Positions 1-7,003 of a stretch of 9,363 bases of DNA are shown here, piece by piece. Made by a program: the position numbers and the translations under genes. This stretch comes from a bacterium SM23_31 (GTDB lineage Bacteria > SM23-31), in contig LJUD01000093.1 of NCBI GenBank assembly GCA_001304035.1, positions 1 to 9,363 of the forward strand. The letters are read 5' to 3'. The notes beneath the pieces are model-generated. The model was not told the DNA's origin. It made no database searches and was given only the letters and a program-made list of their open reading frames with translations. Position 1 is the first letter of the stretch. Each line of letters opens with the position of its first letter.

Positions 1-875
1 CCGAAATTCGCAACAGAATTTCTGAAAATATCGTAAGTGAATTCCATTATGCAGGTGATGATAGAGATATCCGGCTGGCATATCCTGAAATAGACCAGCA
101 CGAACTGGAAAACATTGTAATAACAACAAATCAGGGTGCGCAGGTACCTCTCAAAAATATTGCCGAATTCAGGATGATAAAGAGCCCCAAAGAGATATTA
201 CATGAAGAACGCATCCGTATGGGATTAATCACAGCGGAAATCGAGGATGGATTTAAATACAGCGAAGTAGTTGCAAATGTGATGAACAGGCTTGATGAAA
301 TTACACTCCCAAAAGATTATAAAATTGAAATTTCAGGCGAGGAACGGGAACGGCGGGAGTCGTTTGCAGACCTCAGATTTGCTCTGCTTCTGGCAGTCGT
401 CCTTATGTATATGGTTCTCGCTTCACTATTCGAATCCTTTGTCCATCCCTTTACTATTATGCTCGCTGTTCCGATGGCGGGTATCGGTTCAATAGTGATG
501 TTTTATATTATTGGGGAACCGTTAAGCATAATGGCTTTCATTGGAATTATCATGTTAGCAGGTATAGCCGTAAATGATGCGATAATTTTTGTAGATTACA
601 TTAATACGTTACGCGGCCGCGGTTTAAAACGCATCGATGCAATTCTGCAGGCGGGTCAGGACCGCTTGCGCCCGATTATAATGACAAGCTTAACAACCAT
701 TCTTGCATTAATTCCACTGGTAATCGGAATTGGGGAGGGTGCAAGACTGCGGGCACCGTTAGCATATGCAGTCATTGGAGGATTGGTAACATCTACGATG
801 ATGACGCTTATATTGACGCCTTCGCTCTATCTCGTTCTCGATCGTTTGCGGCCAAAAAAATACATAGAATCGTAG
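1..875 (+). CDS. RND-family efflux transporter, C-terminal part (5' end outside window)
   Basis: The reading frame is open from base 3 and ends at TAG 873-875, giving the last 290 residues of an RND (AcrB/HAE-type) inner-membrane exporter. Seen: the end of the second periplasmic domain (residues like VPLKNIAEF and a porter-type stretch to about base 345), then six hydrophobic helices corresponding to TM7-TM12. The TM8-start motif LASLFESFVHPF, the TM10 motif GIAVNDAIIFVDYI (bases 561-602) and the TM11 motif RLRPIIMTSLTTI (bases 664-702) are typical of the family. The lysine that AcrB has in TM10 (K940) is Asn here, as in the VNNA/VNDA-type RND subgroup, while the TM11 arginine is kept. The product should form trimers in the inner membrane and export amphiphilic or hydrophobic substrates by proton antiport, with a periplasmic adaptor and a TolC-like channel. 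The substrate cannot be read from this fragment. It lies directly before a second RND gene that is fused to an ABC ATPase, so a mixed trimer is possible (inference). Confidence 0.95.
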   Translation, partial: EIRNRISENIVSEFHYAGDDRDIRLAYPEIDQHELENIVITTNQGAQVPLKNIAEFRMIKSPKEILHEERIRMGLITAEIEDGFKYSEVVANVMNRLDEITLPKDYKIEISGEERERRESFADLRFALLLAVVLMYMVLASLFESFVHPFTIMLAVPMAGIGSIVMFYIIGEPLSIMAFIGIIMLAGIAVNDAIIFVDYINTLRGRGLKRIDAILQAGQDRLRPIIMTSLTTILALIPLVIGIGEGARLRAPLAYAVIGGLVTSTMMTLILTPSLYLVLDRLRPKKYIES

Positions 876-903
876 ATTATTTTGATACTCATTTAAATTG
901 TCA

Positions 904-987
904 GAACCGCAGATGGACGCAGATGAAATGATCCACATGATATATTTTTCATCATGGTAATCATTTTATCATAGGTATCAGCGGTTC
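904..987. repeat. Long imperfect inverted repeat (84 bases), palindromic element
   Basis: The left arm 904-932 starts GAACCGCAGAT and ends GATGAAATGAT. The right arm 960-987 is close to its reverse complement, starting ATCATTTTATC and ending GCGGTTC. The outer 11 bases pair with one mismatch, the inner 11 pair with one mismatch, and the middle is degenerate. The 27-base spacer contains a further small dyad (CATGAT/ATCATG). The whole element can fold as one extended hairpin. The motif CCGCAGATGGACGCAGATG resembles small repeats that recur between genes in many bacterial genomes; that resemblance is from memory and was not searched. Confidence 0.6.
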
Positions 988-1000
988 AGACACGTTCATT

Positions 1001-1051
1001 GCGAAAGCTCACTGTTGGTGTTGTCACCAACAGTGAAATGCTTGGGATCGC
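1001..1051. repeat. Strong hairpin, 12-bp perfect stem with outer extension
   Basis: TCACTGTTGGTG (1009-1020) and CACCAACAGTGA (1025-1036) form a perfect 12-bp stem around the loop TTGT. An outer segment, GCGA and AAGC at 1001-1008, can pair with GCTT and TCGC at 1040-1051 with a bulge, extending the stem. No T-run follows, which argues against a rho-independent terminator. It could be an mRNA processing or stability element in the untranslated leader of the RND-ABC gene, or a palindromic repeat. Confidence 0.6.
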
Positions 1052-1087
1052 CGCTTTTATTTTAATAGGTTAAAAGAATTGAAATAA

Positions 1088-1112
1088 GTCGAAGGTGAAG
1101 AACACCTTCGAC
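1088..1112. repeat. Hairpin, 10-bp perfect stem
   Basis: GTCGAAGGTG (1088-1097) and CACCTTCGAC (1103-1112) are perfect reverse complements around a five-base loop, AAGAA. Like the upstream hairpin, it has a GGTG...CACC apex. There is no following T-run, so a terminator role is not supported. Confidence 0.6.
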
Positions 1113-1144
1113 AGCAAATTATTGTAAGCAAGAAAAAACCGTAG

Positions 1145-1164
1145 GGATTTGTTTTATCAAATCC
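1145..1164. repeat. Small hairpin just upstream of the RND-ABC gene
   Basis: GGATTTG (1145-1151) and CAAATCC (1158-1164) pair perfectly around the loop TTTTAT. The dyad ends 23 bases before the start codon at 1188. It could be an operator or a structure near the ribosome landing site. The start itself has no visible Shine-Dalgarno, so the structured leader may matter for initiation (inference). Confidence 0.4.
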
Positions 1165-1187
1165 AGTAAATATCTAAAATTTTCCGC

Positions 1188-4100
1188 ATGTTTCTTACAC
1201 GACTTGCAATTAACAGGCCTGTTACTACGGCTATGTTTTTTCTCGCCCTGGGCATACTTGGCGTTATATCATGGCAGCGTCTGCCTGTTCAACTGTTCCC
1301 TGTTCTTACTTTCCCACAGCTAATCGTTCAGGTTTCAATGTCCGGTGCCTCTCCCGAACAGGTTGAGAGAGAAGCTGTTATTCCTGTAGAAGGTGAAATA
1401 GCAAAAATGGAACATGTCGAACGGATTTCATCAACCGTTCGCAATGGCAGCGGTACTATTATTGTAGAATTTAAGCTCAAGGCAAACATGAAATACGTAG
1501 CATTGAAATTGGAGCAAAAGATCGATGCCTTCTCCGGGCGTCTTCCGGAGGGCGTTAGGGTAAGTGTTGGCAGAACCGGCATTACAGAAGCAATTGAGAT
1601 GTCCTTAAACGCTTTAATGAATTTGTCTGTAAGGGGAGAAGGCGATGTTGACAGGCTGCGCAGATTCACAGAAGAAAAAATAAAACCCGAACTCGAAAAA
1701 ATAGACGGTGTGGTTAACGTTAGTGTTACAGGTGGAAATCTTCCTGAGGTGCAAATAAATATCGATGAATACAAAGCACGGGAATTTGGCATCAGTTTGC
1801 CTTTTGTAGTAAATCGAATAAATGCATTTAACCGTCCGAAAGACTACCTTGGCAAAATTCGTAATAACAATACAGTAAGTTTTGTTACAATTTCCGGACA
1901 GGTCTCAAGAATTGGCGAGCTGGAAGATTTGGTTATAAATCCGGATATTCCGCTAAAATTAACCGATATTGCCGAAATTAAAATTGGCAGACAAAATGAA
2001 GAGAGAATATCCCGCATCAACGGAAAATCCGCAGTTGTAATAAATCTCTTAAAAGATAACGAGTCTAACCTGATTGAAACAGCGGCGAATGCAAAAAAAG
2101 AGATTGAACGACTGAATAAGTTATTGGAGCCGGACGGAGTAAATATTGTAATTAACTATAGTGCCGCCGATAACATGAATGATGCTATCTACCAGGTTGA
2201 AAAACTTGCCGTTGTCGGCGCGCTGCTGGCATTATTGGTACTGCTGTTTTTTCTGAAAAGCGGTAAAACTGTTTTAGCGATTCTCATATCTATCCCTGTT
2301 TCATTACTGGTGACGTTCAACCTGATGTATTTCTTCGGTCTTTCAATAAATCTCCTTTCTCTCGTTGGCCTGGCGATTGCTATAGGGATGCTGGTCGACA
2401 ACAGCATTGTTGTGCTCGAAAATATTTTTCGCCACTACGAGCAGGGGAAAGAACCCAAAAATGCAAGTCTGATTGGATGCACCGAAGTAACCAAGGCTAT
2501 TGTAGCCTCAACATTAACAACTATTGTTGTATTTGTCCCCGTTTTATTTTTAGAGGGTACCTACCGGGTTGTTCTGCTTGAATTTTTACTTGCCGTAGTG
2601 TTTCCGCTCTCTGTTTCGCTTCTTGTGGCTTTTACTATTATCCCGATGTATGCCTCACAGATTCTTATAAGGCAGGAAAAAAATACAGCCTTCGCCAGGC
2701 AGAGGCAGCATCTGATTAAAAGATGGCAGGAAAGCAGGGTAATGGAGGTGTTTACCGTTTTACTGAAATCCCGGCTGCGTGCCCCCGGACGTACAATTGT
2801 ACTTATGATCTTACTATTCATTCTTACACCGATACTGACTATTCCGTTTATGGTAAGTTTTCGTGGTGTTCAGGAAGAAACACAATTACCGATATACATT
2901 GAGACTTCCCGCGGAACAAGTATATCGGCAACTGACCGTGTTGCGCGCGAAGTTGAACAACTCGCCGATTCACTCGATTTCTTTAAAGAGATGCGAACCG
3001 ATGTCAGACCCGAAAATGCTTCTATTGTTATTGAGTTTCTCGATAGAGAAGAGCGGGGGAATAAAGAGTTAAATCTTGATAAAGTTAGAGAAAATCTTGA
3101 GCGTCAAACGAAAGAGATAGAAAGCATAACTAATGCAACAATTCGATTTGAACTTGTAAGTGTCGGTGGAAGAACGGGTACCGGCGGCGGTGCCGGCGGA
3201 CAGCTTGAAGGCGGATTTGGCGGCGGTATGGGTGCGTTAGCCGCAATTCTTGGCTCGGGGGAAGAAATAGTCCGGGTTAAGGGGTATGACGAGGAGACGA
3301 TGCGTTACCTGATTGATGACATTACAGAGCGCTTAGGAACGTTTCCTGAAGTTCGAAGGGTTCGTTCCAATCTCCGTGAAGGTGATTTAGAACTGCAGGT
3401 ATGGGGAGATCAGAATGCGCTTGCACAGCATAATTTGACTATGCGTTCGCTTATGGAAATGATAGGCTCTGTCCGAAGGCAGGGACAGGAAATGTCAACT
3501 CGTATGAAAGATGAAAGTGGCGATATAATTATTCGGACGAAACTTGTAGAAGAGGAAGAACGCACTGTTGAAGATTTACGCAGTATGAGCATACCCATCC
3601 CCGGTGAAGGAGAAATCCCTGTACAGAATCTTGCCAGGATTGTTACTGATAGAGGACCGCGTTCTATCAGCCGGATTGACCAGGAACGGCAGATCGAAGT
3701 CAGATACAGTTTTAATGATGATTTTGTTCAAACTCAAAAAGATTTGGACGCACTGCGGGTAAGAGTGGATGCAGCAATATATAATATTTATTTACCGAGG
3801 GGATTTACCGTTGAAATAATTCATGATGAAAGCAACATTCTTAAAGAAATCGGTTATTTCAGGTTGTTTATAGTTATACTGCTGATGTATTTTATTCTTG
3901 CATCCGCTTTTGAATCCTTAAAATTCCCCTTTATTATATTTTTCTCAATTCCTATGGCGATAATCGGCTCGTTCTGGTTGATGCTTTTTACAGGTACCTC
4001 TATTCAGGTTTTTGCAATTATTGCGTTTTTGGTGCTTGGAGGAATTGTGGTTAATAATGCTATAATCCTTATCGACTACATAACAATACTCAGAAAACGG

Positions 4101-5900
4101 CATAATTTCAGCCGCAGCAGGGCATTATTATACGCAACCCGGGCACGGGTTCGTCCTATTTTAATGACGTCTATTACCACTGTTCTCGGGATGATACCGC
4201 TTGCTGTATGGCCCGGAAGCACAAATGAAATTTGGCAGCCGTTTGCCATCAGCTTTATCGGGGGATTGAGCTTTGCCACGCTTCTCACACTGATTTATGT
4301 CCCGGTACTGTATCTTAGTATTGATGATTTTATTAAGGGTATGTTGAAATGCGGAATGACCGGATTATTTATTGCATTAATTCTTAATGCCGGTATAATT
4401 GCATTTATCTGGTTCTGGTGGCTGGATAGTCTTTTGTATAAGATTGTTATTTCGGTTTTTTTCGTAACGGCTTTAAATATTGTTATATGGAATTTCTATA
4501 ATTTTCTGGACAGGCGGAAGAAAAAGGTTGTATTGGGAGATGAATTAACCATCTCAATAAGAAATCTGACCAAAATTTATAATGAACCGAATAAGTTTAT
4601 TAAAGACTGGAATAAACGGAAACGGCAAGGAACGGATTTAAAGAAACCGGGCGGTATTAGAGCAGACTCAAAAGCAATAGTTGAAAATTTAATATGGAAA
4701 ATTCCCGTGCTCGGATTATTTATTTTCGTGCATTATGCATTTTATCGAGCATATTTTTCGAGTAAGATATGGTTATTTCTATTTACAATTGCAACATACT
4801 TGTTAATTAGAAATATTTATAAATCTTTTGCGTTTAAAAAGCGGGCGGTCACGGCGGAAAATAAAGCCCGAACCTTGCGTTTTTCACGTAAAAAATTGAT
4901 ACGTAACATCTTTGGAGTAGTTATAATGTTTACCTATTTGCACATAATGTGGCAGGTGGGTATAGGAAGTACAATTTTATACTTTTTGTTGTTTATATTT
5001 TTAATAGCTTTCTTCATTGTGTTTTACCGGCTGCTGATGAATATTCCTGTTATTGGTCGTAAGAAGATTGAAGTGCGGGCTCTCCACGGCGTTAACATGA
5101 CAATAAAGAACGGCATGTTTGGTCTTCTGGGACCTAACGGTGCCGGTAAATCTACCTTAATGAGAATTATAAGTAATCTGTTCTACCAGTCCCGCGGTGT
5201 GATTTATTTTAACGGGTATAAACTGAGCGACTACCGGGATTCCATACAAAAATATATAGGCTATCTGCCACAAAAATTCGGTTTGTACGGAAATTTTACC
5301 GCATGGAATTACCTTAATTACCTTGCCCTGCTCAATCGATGGGGTAGTAGGGAAAAAAGAATTAAACTTGTAGAAAGTGTTTTGCGAAACGTAAATCTCT
5401 GGGACCGGAGAAACGATAAAATCAAGACCTATTCCGGCGGGATGAAGCAGCGCGTCGGCGTTGCACAGGCACTTTTAAACCTCCCGAAGATTATTGTTGT
5501 AGATGAACCTACCTCGGGATTAGACCCGAGAGAAAGAATCCGGTTTCGGAATATGCTGGCGGAAATGAGCAAAAACAGAGTTGTCATCTTTTCGACACAT
5601 ATTGTAGAGGATATATCCACGTCGTGCCGCGAAGTATCCGTTTTAAACGAAGGGAAAGTCATCTTTCACGGCTCACCTGAGACCATGCGAAAACGGGCAA
5701 TAGGAAAGGTATGGGAGTCTGTCATTCCTGAAAAGCAATTTGCCGAATTGAGGCGTACGCTTCAAATTGTTTCCCATATTCGCGAAAAAGAAGGAATTAA
5801 AATAAAATTTATAAGTAAAAAATCACCTGAATCCCTTGAAATGAAAGCAGTCGAGCCTACTCTGGAAGACGCCTATATTCTGTTGTTAAATCCGGTTTAA
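1188..5900 (+). CDS. Fusion: RND efflux transporter + ABC ATPase, with the ATPase split by a 4-TM insertion
   Basis: One uninterrupted 1570-residue frame. Residues 1-1050 form a complete RND exporter. It has a typical start MFLTRLAINRPVTTAMFF, TM1 at about 10-28, the first periplasmic domain to about 335, and TM2-TM6 from about 338. TM4 carries GMLVDNSIVVLEN, keeping the first relay Asp (D404) with Asn405 second. TM7 is at about 535-557, the second periplasmic domain has a glycine-rich stretch (660-682), and TM8-TM12 span about 890-1045. TM10 has VVNNA (N956-N957) instead of the AcrB Lys; TM11 has RVRPILMTS with R989. Two extra helices follow (about 1059-1079 and 1083-1105). The ABC domain starts with a beta-1 strand and A-loop-like Tyr, LTISIRNLTKIYN (1120-1132). 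It is then interrupted by about 160 residues holding four helices (about 1172-1190, 1194-1210, 1241-1257, 1262-1284), and resumes at 1294. Seen there: Walker A GPNGAGKST (1315-1323), Q-loop Q1362, signature YSGGM (1415-1419), Walker B with D1439-E1440, D-loop SGLD (1443-1446), switch H1471, and the ABC-2-type C-terminal motif EPTLEDAY. All catalytic motifs are intact. The permease gene 11 bases downstream is the likely ABC partner. No Shine-Dalgarno is evident; the start is chosen on family match. The transported substrate is unknown. Confidence 0.93.
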   Translation: MFLTRLAINRPVTTAMFFLALGILGVISWQRLPVQLFPVLTFPQLIVQVSMSGASPEQVEREAVIPVEGEIAKMEHVERISSTVRNGSGTIIVEFKLKANMKYVALKLEQKIDAFSGRLPEGVRVSVGRTGITEAIEMSLNALMNLSVRGEGDVDRLRRFTEEKIKPELEKIDGVVNVSVTGGNLPEVQINIDEYKAREFGISLPFVVNRINAFNRPKDYLGKIRNNNTVSFVTISGQVSRIGELEDLVINPDIPLKLTDIAEIKIGRQNEERISRINGKSAVVINLLKDNESNLIETAANAKKEIERLNKLLEPDGVNIVINYSAADNMNDAIYQVEKLAVVGALLALLVLLFFLKSGKTVLAILISIPVSLLVTFNLMYFFGLSINLLSLVGLAIAIGMLVDNSIVVLENIFRHYEQGKEPKNASLIGCTEVTKAIVASTLTTIVVFVPVLFLEGTYRVVLLEFLLAVVFPLSVSLLVAFTIIPMYASQILIRQEKNTAFARQRQHLIKRWQESRVMEVFTVLLKSRLRAPGRTIVLMILLFILTPILTIPFMVSFRGVQEETQLPIYIETSRGTSISATDRVAREVEQLADSLDFFKEMRTDVRPENASIVIEFLDREERGNKELNLDKVRENLERQTKEIESITNATIRFELVSVGGRTGTGGGAGGQLEGGFGGGMGALAAILGSGEEIVRVKGYDEETMRYLIDDITERLGTFPEVRRVRSNLREGDLELQVWGDQNALAQHNLTMRSLMEMIGSVRRQGQEMSTRMKDESGDIIIRTKLVEEEERTVEDLRSMSIPIPGEGEIPVQNLARIVTDRGPRSISRIDQERQIEVRYSFNDDFVQTQKDLDALRVRVDAAIYNIYLPRGFTVEIIHDESNILKEIGYFRLFIVILLMYFILASAFESLKFPFIIFFSIPMAIIGSFWLMLFTGTSIQVFAIIAFLVLGGIVVNNAIILIDYITILRKRHNFSRSRALLYATRARVRPILMTSITTVLGMIPLAVWPGSTNEIWQPFAISFIGGLSFATLLTLIYVPVLYLSIDDFIKGMLKCGMTGLFIALILNAGIIAFIWFWWLDSLLYKIVISVFFVTALNIVIWNFYNFLDRRKKKVVLGDELTISIRNLTKIYNEPNKFIKDWNKRKRQGTDLKKPGGIRADSKAIVENLIWKIPVLGLFIFVHYAFYRAYFSSKIWLFLFTIATYLLIRNIYKSFAFKKRAVTAENKARTLRFSRKKLIRNIFGVVIMFTYLHIMWQVGIGSTILYFLLFIFLIAFFIVFYRLLMNIPVIGRKKIEVRALHGVNMTIKNGMFGLLGPNGAGKSTLMRIISNLFYQSRGVIYFNGYKLSDYRDSIQKYIGYLPQKFGLYGNFTAWNYLNYLALLNRWGSREKRIKLVESVLRNVNLWDRRNDKIKTYSGGMKQRVGVAQALLNLPKIIVVDEPTSGLDPRERIRFRNMLAEMSKNRVVIFSTHIVEDISTSCREVSVLNEGKVIFHGSPETMRKRAIGKVWESVIPEKQFAELRRTLQIVSHIREKEGIKIKFISKKSPESLEMKAVEPTLEDAYILLLNPV

Positions 5901-5911
5901 TGGAATGAAAT

Positions 5912-6649
5912 ATGAATAAAGCAATCAGAGAATCATTTTTCTCGAATGTAGTTTTCCTGTTTGTTCAGATATACAGGATATTGTTTGCAGGGAAGTTTTA
6001 TATCTTCCTGAGCCTGGCAATTGCGTGGGATTTAACTTGTGTTATTTTAGGACACGTTTTTCATGATCCCATGCCGCTCGAAGCTGTATTTTATGTAATG
6101 AATTTAGTGCCGATGATCATTCTTGCGTTGTATTTATCCATGACTTTGGTTTCTTATGAAAAAGAAAATTTAACCATTGAAGCACTGTTTTCAGTGCCCG
6201 GTTCCCCTTACAAGGTGTGGCTTTATAAATTGGCTGTGCAGTTTATTATGCTGTTCTTTGTACAGATGTTATTTGCATTTATTTCATTTTATTTTGTACA
6301 GGATTTTGCTATTGAGGTTATGATTTCCCATGCCTTTATACCCGTATTTTGTGTGGCAAATATAAATTTTTTCCTTTCAACACAGTTTAAAAGCGGTTAC
6401 ACGGCTGGTCTGTTAACTTTGGTAATTTTATTCTTTTTACTTCTTTTAAGCGCCTTTTTCAGCGCGGCACCCTTTATAGACGGCACTTACTGGAATTTCT
6501 ATTTAAACCCTTTTATGAAGCCGGGCAATATGGATATTAATATATGGAATCAAAAATTGTTGTATAATAAAACAGGGATTTTACTCTTAGGCTTAGTGTT
6601 TATGTATTTTGGATTGAGCAAATTGCGCAACCGTGAACCGTTTATTTAG
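5912..6649 (+). CDS. ABC-2-type transporter permease, six TM helices
   Basis: A 245-residue integral membrane protein with about six hydrophobic segments (roughly 29-50, 58-80, 104-127, 135-158, 162-187, 217-237). After TM2 lies YEKENLTIEALFSVPGSP (82-99), followed by a hydrophobic helix. This matches the ABC-2 permease pattern of an acidic, Thr- and Pro-containing coupling segment between TM2 and TM3. The gene begins 11 bases after the stop of the RND-ABC fusion and almost certainly shares its transcript. The ABC domain of the fusion is of the ABC-2 (DrrA/CcmA/NatA) type, so this protein is the expected membrane partner, acting as a dimer or alongside the fusion's extra helices. It could export lipids, drugs or another hydrophobic compound; the sequence does not say which. 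A weak purine stretch (TGGAATGAAAT) precedes the ATG. The family assignment rests on topology and the coupling motif, not a database search. Confidence 0.82.
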   Translation: MNKAIRESFFSNVVFLFVQIYRILFAGKFYIFLSLAIAWDLTCVILGHVFHDPMPLEAVFYVMNLVPMIILALYLSMTLVSYEKENLTIEALFSVPGSPYKVWLYKLAVQFIMLFFVQMLFAFISFYFVQDFAIEVMISHAFIPVFCVANINFFLSTQFKSGYTAGLLTLVILFFLLLLSAFFSAAPFIDGTYWNFYLNPFMKPGNMDINIWNQKLLYNKTGILLLGLVFMYFGLSKLRNREPFI

Positions 6650-6791
6650 CATTAATATAGTATAATTTTTTACCGCAAAGAACGCAGAGTATGCGGAGAA
6701 TATCAATAAATCTGCTCCTTACTACATTTTTTTAAAATAGGATTTCATAAAAATACTTTTATAAATAATTGAAGAATCAAAATCAATTTAG

Positions 6792-6807
6792 TTCCGCTTA
6801 GCGGGAA
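6792..6807. repeat. GCGGGA-type palindrome, intergenic copy
   Basis: TTCCGC (6792-6797), spacer TTA, GCGGGAA (6801-6807): a dyad with one bulged G. The core CCGCTTAGCGGGA is nearly identical to CCGCTGAGCGGGA inside the coding sequence at 7495-7507, and TTAGCGGGA recurs at 8410-8418. Confidence 0.5.
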
Positions 6808-6826
6808 AGATGTATACTGCCCTGTC

Positions 6827-6847
6827 ATTCCGAACTTGGTTCGGAAT
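6827..6847. repeat. 9-bp perfect hairpin, possible weak terminator
   Basis: ATTCCGAAC (6827-6835) and GTTCGGAAT (6839-6847) form a perfect stem with the loop TTG. The following bases, CTATTCTTTGTCTTT, are T-rich but not a clean T-run. It lies 178 bases after the permease stop and could end that transcript, or be a dispersed palindromic repeat. Confidence 0.5.
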
Positions 6848-6871
6848 CTATTCTTTGTCTTTAGAGCCTGC

Positions 6872-6891
6872 CACGAAGTGGTCACTTCGTG
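6872..6891. repeat. 9-bp inverted repeat sharing a 15-base module with 8393-8407
   Basis: CACGAAGTG (6872-6880) and CACTTCGTG (6883-6891) are perfect inverted arms separated by GT. The right part, AGTGGTCACTTCGTG (6877-6891), matches AGTGGTCAATTCGTG at 8393-8407 in 14 of 15 positions, same strand. Confidence 0.5.
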
Positions 6892-7003
6892 AAAATAAAT
6901 TAAGGACGACAGATGGACAAATCACAAAATCTTGGAATTATGTAAAAGTCTATGATATTAAATCCTTAGAAATATTTTTAATCTTTTTGCCGGATAAAAT
7001 AAT

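Larger units (their letters stand above)
876..1187. other. Intergenic region with a run of four inverted repeats, no gene
   Basis: This 312-base gap between the two RND genes has no credible coding sequence on either strand. It contains four successive dyad elements, listed separately (904-987, 1001-1051, 1088-1112, 1145-1164). None is followed by a clean run of T, so no standard intrinsic terminator is evident. No convincing sigma70 promoter was found either. Read-through from the first RND gene into the second is therefore possible. The stems could be dispersed repeats or RNA structures that adjust expression of the large downstream gene. Confidence 0.6.
6650..7003. other. Intergenic region with palindromic repeats, no supported gene
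   Basis: This 354-base gap begins with an AT-rich stretch. A motif at 6672-6696, ACCGCAAAGAACGCAGAG followed by TATGCGG, has CCGCA/TGCGG ends; it recalls the CCGCAGATGGACGCAGATG element at 907-925. Three compact inverted repeats follow in 100 bases (6792-6807, 6827-6847, 6872-6891). A 65-codon open frame across these palindromes (6810-7007) looks accidental. No clear promoter for the metallophosphoesterase was found. The stem at 6827-6847, followed by a T-rich stretch, may end transcription of the efflux unit. Confidence 0.55.

Noticed and set aside
1328..1792. 154-codon open frame on the minus strand
   Set aside because: It lies fully opposite the conserved first periplasmic domain of the RND-ABC gene; it is low-complexity and Ser/Thr/Pro-rich, as expected of an antisense shadow.
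4341..4560. Possibility that the RND and ABC parts are two genes joined by a sequencing error
   Set aside because: The frame stays open through well-formed helices and a proper beta-1 strand. No ribosome binding site and start pair was seen near the junction, and the topology (even numbers of helices) is consistent. It still deserves a read-level check.
6932..6960. Possible promoter before the phosphoesterase gene (TTGGAA, ATATTA)
   Set aside because: Both boxes are weak and the AT-rich background makes such matches common; not strong enough to annotate.
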